The notes below the pieces were generated by a model. It was not told the origin of the DNA. It was given only the letters and a program-made list of their open reading frames with translations, and ran no database searches. DNA of 64,000 nucleotides, from assembly GCA_039621445.1 (NCBI GenBank), contig CP154956.1, positions 78,302,474-78,366,473 of the forward strand, in the 5' to 3' direction. The stretch is from Euglena gracilis (taxonomy: Eukaryota > Euglenida > Euglenophyceae > Euglenales). Made by a program: the position numbers and the translations under genes. Below are positions 57,299 through 64,000 of this stretch, piece after piece; positions within the stretch are counted from its first letter, which is position 1, and every line of letters begins with the position of its first letter.

Positions 57299-57647
57299 CA
57301 GGCAATTGCTTAAGCACTCACCGCCCCCCCCCCCCCCGGGGGGGTGGGTGACTGGTTTTTTCAGAGTGACTGACTGTTTTTTGGCCCGGACCCCCTCCCC
57401 TGGGGGGGTCAGCCAGGAGTGGGCAAAAGTGGCTTGAGTGACCCCGGCGCCGAAGGCGCCGGAAAAATTTTTTGGGCCTAAAATGGCCTAAAGTGACTGA
57501 AAAGTGGCCGTTTTTCTGAGTGGCCGACCCCCCCCCCCGGGGGGGGTAGTGACTGGCTGGTTTTTTTGAAAATGAGTGACTGACTGGTTTTTAAAAAAGT
57601 GGAGTGACCCCTCCCCCCCCCCGGGGGGGTCGGTAAGCAATTGTATG
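57299..57647. mobile_element. hAT-like short element, family A, copy 3
   Basis: Starts CAGGCAATTGCTTA, ends TAAGCAATTGTATG; flanked by ATCACAAT (57,291-57,298; 57,648-57,655). 349 bases with the same internal order and the GGCGCCGAAGGCGCCGG hairpin. Confidence 0.93.
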
Positions 57648-57655
57648 ATCACAAT

Positions 57656-58879
57656 TTCTTACAATTTCTGCAATTTGCGACAAATTTTGTCAATTTGGGA
57701 CAAATGCAAAGAAAATGCCAAACAAGTGCACCCTTGCCTTGTGAACCATTGGAAAAATGACCGGAACTCATTGTAGCTTCCGTTTCCAGTTTGTGCAGAC
57801 TGAGTGAGGAAAGGAAAAATTGTCAAAAATTGTGGTGTGTTGCTGCATCGGTGCAAGTTCTTGGTGTTCTATTGATTCTCTCTTGTCGAACAATGTGTTT
57901 TGGGTGATTAACCAAAATTCACTCATGTGTGCAATTACGAGGTTCTTTGTTTTGGTTGCAATGCGCCATTTTTGGGGGGAAATGCCTTGGACCGCCCGAT
58001 TTGGGGGGGGGGCGCCGATGGGTTGGTGGGGGTGGGTGGGGTGTCGAAGGTGCCAGGGAGCACGGCTGCATGGGAATCTCCGCAACCCTCCCATCACCAC
58101 CCCCTCCTGTATTGAAAATTGACGTCGATTTTAAGGTCAATATTTTGCCTCAGCACCAAAGGAATTCTTCTTTGGGCGTTTCCATGGTGGGTGGGGTTTG
58201 ACCCCCCACCACCTCCTGGGTGGGGGTCAACCCCCCCGACCAGACAGACAAAAGGACCAAAGCCAACCCCCCCCCAGAGCACAATGCACCCCCCCCCCTG
58301 GGTTGGACAAAAGTAGCCCATTCATTTTTGACAAACAGTTCAATCCAATTTAGTCCCGTTTTTTTTTGCAGCCATTTGCAGACGTTGCAATCAGCCACAC
58401 AAGGATCAGATGCAGGGATGTTTTTTTTAGCATTGCCCTCAATCATCCCCAGCTGTTGGTTTGTCAAAAATTATTCCCGCCATCATAGGGGTGGTGGATT
58501 CGACCTTGAGCGCAGCAAGCGGATTGCTGAGCAACTCTTGGCCAGCTGAGAAGGAAAGAAGGAGGTGTGTGAAGCCCTCTCCGATGTTCTTTTGTTGGAT
58601 AATGATGGCAATTCACCACTTGTCAGTGCCATCAAAAAGTTCATCAAGTTTGATGTTTCCAGAATCCATCGCCCAAAAATATCTGGGGCAAGGAATGGCA
58701 TGATGAAATGGACAAAGGATGGGATGCACAGGCCACTGAGCAGGGGATTTCTCGTGCATTTTTTTTTGGATCACACCAACGGTGGTTGCACAATTATATA
58801 TTCATACATACATACATGCATACATATGTAAATATTTATACACACATACATACGTACATTTATCCATCCATCCATACAT
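57656..58879. other. Unresolved region with protein-like fragments
   Basis: Around 58,371-58,760, after an acceptor (TTTTTTTTGCAG), fragments such as FDLERSKRIAEQLLAS and, after an in-frame TGA, KKEVCEALSDVLLLDNDG and KKFIKFDVSRIHRPKISGAR look protein-like. Other frames are also open and no single model works. It could be decayed coding sequence. A copy of the GTCGACC-type C/G repeat is at 58,180-58,250. Confidence 0.3.
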
Positions 58880-59266
58880 CATACATACATACATACATAC
58901 ATACATACATACATACATACATACATACATACATACATACATACATACATACATACATACATACATACATACATGCATACATGCATGCATGCATGCATAC
59001 ATACATATACATACATACATACATACATACATACATACATACATACATACATACATACATACATACATACATACATACATACATACATACATACATACAT
59101 ACATACATACATACATACATACATACATACATACATACATACATACATACATACATACATACATACATACATACATACATACATACATACATACATACAT
59201 ACATACATACATACATACATACATACAATACATACATACATACATACATACATACATACATACATA
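58880..59266. repeat. CATA tetranucleotide microsatellite
   Basis: Nearly 390 bases of (CATA)n with one CATG-variant block at 58,974-58,997 and one slip at 59,226. HTYI and VCMY reading frames are by-products. Confidence 0.97.
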
Positions 59267-59862
59267 AGAATACGTCTGTATGTCTGTATATGTCTGTTTA
59301 GAACAGACCCTCCCAGGGGGACTCGGTGGGGGAGGCACAGCCGGTTTGCTGGGTAGGACCCGGCTGACATCAGGAATAAAACTGCAATCCGGCTGGGTTT
59401 TAAATTTGGTGTTTCGGCGTGCCTGGCTCTGGCTCAGCTTCTTTCAAAAATTTTGGCACAGAGCTTGCCCAACTTCATTTCAGCGCCTCCCCCCCCCTGG
59501 TGGCACCTGCTGGCCGGGTGGCAGCACCGTCCATACCGTCGCCCTGGATTGGGCCCTTCGGCTGGGTTGCAGCCCTCTTGTAATGCAATTTCCAGCTGTC
59601 TGGTAGTGGAGCATTTTGTTTCTGCAGTCGCCCCCCCAAAAAAGCCCAAATGGCAAAATATGCAGAAAAATGCTGGTTTTCATTGTGTGTGCGTGTGTAT
59701 GAATGTGTATGTATGTACTGTCCCTGGCTGTATGTTCTCCGCCCCCCCCCCCATATTTTGTCCCCCCCCATATTTTGGCAACTTCTCCGGTTTTTGGAGC
59801 TTTTTTTCGAAAAGGTTGAAAGTCCCCCCCCCCTGTGGAAGTACCCAGGAGGTCACGCAAGG

Positions 59863-59888
59863 GGTTAGGGTTAGGGTTAGGGTTAGGG
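59863..59888 (+). repeat. Interstitial TTAGGG tract
   Basis: Four GGTTAG units in tandem. This suggests, without proving, a TTAGGG-type telomere in this organism. Confidence 0.7.
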
Positions 59889-60211
59889 CCTGCAGAGAAC
59901 GTCTTTTTGGAATACCAGCACAACTTCACCGCCTTCTTATGGCCCCCAGGTCAAGGATTTGGGCTCTTTATTTTTTGTTCCATTTGAACCATCATTGGCA
60001 TGATGTTCTTTTGGGCCCTGCCTCCGGTTTGGGATCTTTTACCATCTTTTACCCTGTTTTTGTGTGTCTGTGTGTGTCTGTGTGTTTGATACACAGTTCA
60101 GCGATTAGGTCTTGGTCGAAGCCCAAGGATGAGGGAAGTGTACCGAAACAGGCGAAACCCCCCCCCAGAATTTTCGGGGAAAACCCTAGGGGAGAAATGT
60201 GCGGCCAGGGC

Positions 60212-60253
<42 letters not shown>

Positions 60254-60298
60254 GTGTGTGTACGCGCGCAAGTGTGTGTGTGTGTGTGTGTGTGTTTG
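60212..60298. repeat. TG dinucleotide microsatellite
   Basis: Two long TG runs separated by TACGCGCGCAAG. Confidence 0.95.
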
Positions 60299-61917
60299 GC
60301 AGGGAGCAGCCTAATGCCCCCCCCCCCCGCCCCCCCGGCCATTTCGTCCCGGGGTGGGGGTGAGGGGCCACCCAGGTCCCACTTTTGAGGAAGTCAGGGT
60401 TATTTCCAGGGATTCAGAGCTACAACCGCATATCTGTGGGTTCACCATTTTTGGGAATTTGGTTAAGTCTGGAAGTTAGGCCCCATTCCGGACCAAGTTA
60501 GGCAGAAATGCGCTCCGTGCCATTTATCTCCACCTATCATTCTTCATCGTTTATCATTCAGTCATCGGCCATTTCCTTGTTTCTTTATTTGCATGTGTTT
60601 GCTTTTCAAATGTTGCAGGTGATGCAGACATCGCACATTTTTTGGCTTAACCCAAGTTGGCAGCGAGACGTATAGAAGGTGTTCCTTGCTTGGCTCTCTT
60701 TTAAGGGCGTGGGAAGTCTTGGAACATCACAAAGCTGAAATAAGCTCTCAGTTATCCAGGTTGTCTCCAGGCTCCAGGGGGGAGCTCTGGAAAGGCAGGG
60801 GGGGTAATGGCATCTTTGCGGAAATTGCATTTTTTGGAGTGGGCAGTGGGCTTTCCGGACGACGCTGGGCGAGCAGGGCGATACAAGATTTTTGGAGCCC
60901 GATGGTGCAGTTCCGATGCACGGAGATGCGGGCATTTTTTTGGCCATTTTGGCCACTTTTTGCTTTTTTTTGCCTCTTCTGGCCATTTGTAGCCAAAAAA
61001 AACCTCATTAAAGGGTTATCAAATCCCATGTTTCATTATGACAATTCAAAACGTTCTGCTCGCTTCTTGATGGAAGGAGTCAAGGTCTCACACCGCTGTG
61101 TCTCCCCATATCACCCTATTGCCATTCAGCGTTCAGCATTGGCCTGACATTTTTTTGAGGGGTGTTTTTTTAGATTTAATTTGTTTTGCTCTGTGCGCAT
61201 TTTCCTGGGTTCCAGGTCTGGGTCACGGGTATTTATCAAATTCATATATTTCTTATGATGGCAGGGGGCATCCAGCGTCAGGAGCAGGGAGGAGACCCAT
61301 TTTCGCCCATTTTTGCACCTCCAAAAAAAAATCCCGTTACCGGCCATCCGCCGAAGGGTCTTCGGGCAGCTGCAAAAACCTTGTCAATGGGATCTGATGC
61401 CTGATAAAGGCTGCTGGCTGGCTGGACCCCCTCCCCCTGGGGATGGGGGCCTGGTTTTGGCTTTGGCGCGATATTTTTGGCAAACATCGCCAAACGGCCC
61501 AATCAGGGCGTCGCCTGAGAAAATTTGGCCCACCCCGGGCGCGGGGGTCCACCCAGCCAGCAGCTTGTTCCATCCACTGTTGCCCCCACTCCCCCATCGA
61601 CATGGGGCGGACACCTCGGGCTCCGCACTTTGCCCTTGTGAGGCCATGCCTTGCTCGCCGGCGGTTTGTTGTGTGACTGTTCGCTGTGCTGGGTTAGGAG
61701 TCCCTGCTTAGTGCCTTTTTTCGCCGGAGTTGGCTGATTCCTAAATTGCCCTTCGACAACCCAGAAGAAAGGAACTGAGTTTCAAACAAGAAGAACCAAA
61801 AGGAGAAGTCAATATCAAAAGAATATCCAGAAGAACACGAACCAGAGGAATATTAATTGAGAACTCAAATATCAATTTCAAATTTGGCTTCGATGAGCAA
61901 TGAAGTGGGGAAGAAGC

Positions 61918-62010
61918 TGGAAATTTGCGGTCGACGTGAAGTACGTGGAGCAGCTGTCGCCGCGGCAGCCGGACGACCTGGAGGTGCAGACGACATGTGG
62001 CGAACCATGG
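61918..62010 (+). CDS. Captured or neighbouring exon fragment, FAVDVKYVEQLSP
   Basis: One frame reads KFAVDVKYVEQLSPRQPDDL, then EVQTTCGEPW, with the G/C third-position bias of the host exons and unlike the A-rich retrotransposon ORFs that follow. It ends where similarity to the Gag fragment at 12 kb is about to begin. It may be a host exon interrupted by the element or captured by it. Family not recognised. Confidence 0.35.
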
Positions 62011-63052
62011 CCGCCCCCTCCCCCCCCAGATCCCAGTTTCAGAAAATTCCCAGCAGAAAACCCCACCCAGTGACGGCCACGGTCCTTGGACCACAGTGGC
62101 CAGAAAGACCAGAAGGAAAAAGGAACCCCCAGCCCAGCAGCACCGCCTGGGCATTGGGGCCCAATCAAGCAGGAGGGGACAGAAGCAGACCACAGGATTC
62201 CACAGACATGTTCCACAATGGCGCCCAGCCGCCAGACCACAATTCGAACAGAAGTGGAGAAGATGGAATCAAGGCCAACGTGGAGGCCATGGTGGCCAAT
62301 TCCAGAAGCAATTCCCTTCAGGAAGAGGGAGAAAAGGTCTGCCAAATCCCCCCAAACTTTCTGACACAACAACCCCTCTCAAGGGGAGGAAGGGGGGGCA
62401 CAGCCGCCCCCCCAGATTTCATGTGGAGTTGGAGACCAACGTCAAGCTCAGCCCCAGGGAGAGGAAATCAGGGCCAAGGCGGCCAGAGTTTAAATCATTT
62501 GCACGGCCATGGTGGCCAAGAAGTGCAGGGCCATGGTGGCCATTACCTTCAGGGCCAGGGCGGCCAGAACTCACAGGGCCATGGTGGCCAAAGGGGTGGT
62601 CCAGAAATGGCCCCCCAGAAGCTAAGGTGCCAACCTTATATCAATCATCCCCAGCAGCCCCAGGAGGATGCCCCAGAGGGGGCAAAGGAGGACCAGGGGG
62701 TCAGCCCCCCAAATCATTTAATTCTACCCATGGAAGGGGAAATCAAGGGGGGGACCCTCAGTGGCCCCCCTATGGTATGTCATCAGACAACACGAAGGAC
62801 AAGATGGAGCAGAGAGCCTGTGAGAGAGAGGGTGAGTGCATGCACACCCCCCCATCCATTACATCATGGAAAAGATCAACCTCCAAAGGTTGTGAAATGT
62901 CCCACAACCCCCAACCAAATCCCAGAAAATCATTTGATTGGAGAGATCAATTCCATGGAGGAAAAGTGGGGGGACACCCCCTGCACCAGAGACTGCAAAA
63001 AAGTCTAAAATGGTGGCTGAAAATGCCCCCCCAGCAACCTGCCAACTTATGA
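61997..63052 (+). CDS. Gag-like protein of a DIRS-like retrotransposon
   Basis: This 351-codon ORF holds DGHGPWTTVARKTRRKKEP, QWRPAARPQFEQKWRRWNQG and Arg/Gly/Pro/Trp-rich repeats (GPWWPLPSG, GRGNQGG), as expected of a nucleic-acid-binding Gag. Its central part is shared with the antisense fragment at 12 kb, which keeps this frame. It ends TGA at 63,050-63,052, and the reverse-transcriptase ORF is in the same frame just after. An overlapping ORF (61,857-63,008) is also open but is not continuous with pol. The start codon is uncertain. Confidence 0.7.
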   Translation: MANHGRPLPPQIPVSENSQQKTPPSDGHGPWTTVARKTRRKKEPPAQQHRLGIGAQSSRRGQKQTTGFHRHVPQWRPAARPQFEQKWRRWNQGQRGGHGGQFQKQFPSGRGRKGLPNPPKLSDTTTPLKGRKGGHSRPPRFHVELETNVKLSPRERKSGPRRPEFKSFARPWWPRSAGPWWPLPSGPGRPELTGPWWPKGWSRNGPPEAKVPTLYQSSPAAPGGCPRGGKGGPGGQPPKSFNSTHGRGNQGGDPQWPPYGMSSDNTKDKMEQRACEREGECMHTPPSITSWKRSTSKGCEMSHNPQPNPRKSFDWRDQFHGGKVGGHPLHQRLQKSLKWWLKMPPQQPANL

Positions 63053-63055
63053 AAG

Positions 63056-64000
63056 ATGGAATTCAACCCCCTTGGGTCAAACCACCAAAATTATCCACGC
63101 ATCCAAAACCCAGAGCCAGAAACAATCCTGTTGGATTACGAAAAATCTGGGTCCATAAAGAGGGTTCAGGATTCAGGAACACAACGTCTAATTCCCTGGT
63201 TCCTGATATCAAAACCAGAGGGGGGGCAAACGAAATGGAGGTTCATCAGCGACTGCAGGGAAATAAACAAAAATTTTCCCGTGAAAGCGTTCAAATTAGA
63301 TCACATTCAAAACATTTTCCCAGTTTTGGAGAAAGGCCACTGGGCGGCCAAAATCGACCTGAAGGACGCATATTTTCACATTCCAGTGAACCCAACCCTA
63401 AAACCCTTTCTAAGGCATCAGGTGGGGGGGCAAACCTGGGAATTCCAGGCAGGCTGTTTTGGCCTAAATGTGATGCCACAAATTTTTATGTCAGTCATGA
63501 AGACATTCGAAAAACGTTGGAGGAAAAAAGGAATCCAGGTTTTTATTTACCTGGACGACATTTTACTGGTTGCCCCCACTCAAAATACATTGCAAAAACA
63601 CTTGAACAGGGTTGTAAGAGACCTAATCGACTCGGGGTTCAAAATAAATGTCAAAAAGTCAACCTTGGAGCCCACACAGGTCGTAAACCACTTGGGCTTC
63701 CAGTTAAATTTTCAAGATGGAAAATTACAAATTCCCCCCCAAAAAGTGAAGACAATAAAAAAGGAGCTTGGGAAAATAGTGAAAAAAGATTTTATGTCGA
63801 AAAGGCAGTTAGCTGCCATTTTGGGCCAAATCAGGTGCAACCTCATGGCCCTGCCCTTTTTAAGGGCTTTCACAGACTCCCTAACAAAATTTTTGGTCCA
63901 CAAGTCTGCAGCCCCATGGGATTCAAAGCATTTCATTTCACAGGAAATAAAAGCCCAATTGAGGGAAATAAAGAATCTGCTGGACACCTGGGGTGGCAGA
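63056..64000 (+). CDS. Reverse transcriptase of a DIRS-like retrotransposon, 3' end outside
   Basis: The ORF starts one codon after the Gag stop (TGA-AAG-ATG) and stays open to the window end. It shows RLIPWFLISKPEGGQTKWRF, ISDCREINKNF, KIDLKDAYFHIPV, CFGLNVMPQIFMSVM and the catalytic FIYLDDILLVAPT, then LGFQLNFQDGKLQIPPQKV and LAAILGQI leading toward RNase H. These are reverse-transcriptase fingers/palm motifs of the DIRS/gypsy side; the RNase H and tyrosine-recombinase pieces at 40.2-41.5 kb look like the downstream part of the same family. No stops or frameshifts are seen, so the element may be recent. Confidence 0.88.
   Translation, partial: MEFNPLGSNHQNYPRIQNPEPETILLDYEKSGSIKRVQDSGTQRLIPWFLISKPEGGQTKWRFISDCREINKNFPVKAFKLDHIQNIFPVLEKGHWAAKIDLKDAYFHIPVNPTLKPFLRHQVGGQTWEFQAGCFGLNVMPQIFMSVMKTFEKRWRKKGIQVFIYLDDILLVAPTQNTLQKHLNRVVRDLIDSGFKINVKKSTLEPTQVVNHLGFQLNFQDGKLQIPPQKVKTIKKELGKIVKKDFMSKRQLAAILGQIRCNLMALPFLRAFTDSLTKFLVHKSAAPWDSKHFISQEIKAQLREIKNLLDTWGGR

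Larger units (their letters stand above)
59267..61860. other. Gap before the retrotransposon
   Basis: No gene recognised. It contains a TTAGGG tract (59,863-59,888), a long TG repeat (60,212-60,298) and short GC-rich blocks (59,480-59,620; 61,480-61,690) without a convincing frame. Confidence 0.5.

Noticed and set aside
58708-59370. Long HTYIHTYI and VCMYVCMY ORFs on both strands
   Set aside because: They are translations of the CATA microsatellite.
59453-60388. 311-residue plus-strand ORF
   Set aside because: It runs through TTAGGG, TG-repeat and C/G tracts, and its middle is CVCVCVCV from the TG repeat.
61857-63008. 383-residue ORF overlapping Gag
   Set aside because: It is not in frame with the reverse transcriptase, and the shared Gag words (WTTVARKT, QWRPAARPQFEQ) are in the other frame at both loci.

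Overview
This window is nuclear DNA from a eukaryote with a large, intron-rich and repeat-rich genome. The evidence is split coding exons with long introns, a eukaryotic site-2 protease, nicotinate-nucleotide pyrophosphorylase (QPRT) of the animal/protist type, a DIRS-like tyrosine-recombinase retrotransposon, Tc1/mariner and hAT-like DNA elements, microsatellites and short TTAGGG tracts. I cannot name the species. A unicellular alga or other protist fits best: exons are GC-rich with mostly G or C in third codon positions, set in introns full of poly-C/poly-G runs, AT-rich runs and small inverted-repeat elements. No bacterial operon, rRNA, tRNA or CRISPR was seen.

Layout. (1) 0.2-2.3 kb, + strand: four exons of QPRT (NAD biosynthesis); the 5' end lies before the window. 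(2) About 9.6-28.3 kb, + strand: a site-2 intramembrane metalloprotease (MBTPS2/S2P) spread over at least seven recognisable exons, ending at a TAG near 28.34 kb. One of its introns (11,812-12,618) is exactly one inserted DNA element: 13-bp terminal inverted repeats, an 8-bp target duplication, and both splice sites supplied by the repeats. (3) 31.66-46.10 kb, + strand: an unrecognised eight-exon gene, mostly with GT-AG introns, encoding repeated Y-x-V-x-R-x-(A/V)-Y-P-(S/G)-S modules on exons that end in the same phase. Its introns hold a broken DIRS-like fragment and a Tc1/mariner remnant with nested hAT-like insertions. (4) 47-57 kb, + strand: scattered exons of one or more low-complexity proteins rich in W, Q, P and A, plus a short ORF starting MSSSDSDDEVEDCF. 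(5) 58.9-59.3 kb: a long tetranucleotide microsatellite. (6) 61.9-64.0 kb, + strand: a DIRS-like element with an Arg/Gly-rich Gag ORF and an intact reverse transcriptase ORF running off the window; the two are in one frame, separated by TGA-AAG-ATG.

The most notable feature is a set of short non-autonomous elements. Several start with CAG, have inverted ends and are flanked by exact 8-bp duplications (11,812; 30,077; 43,849; 43,897; 49,411; 50,762; 57,299; the fold-back at 37,465 has a duplication but different ends). Many carry a central GC hairpin of the form GGCGC-GAA-GCGCC between C/G tracts. One sits exactly as a spliceable intron in a conserved protease gene, which suggests an intron-generating (introner-like) transposon family.
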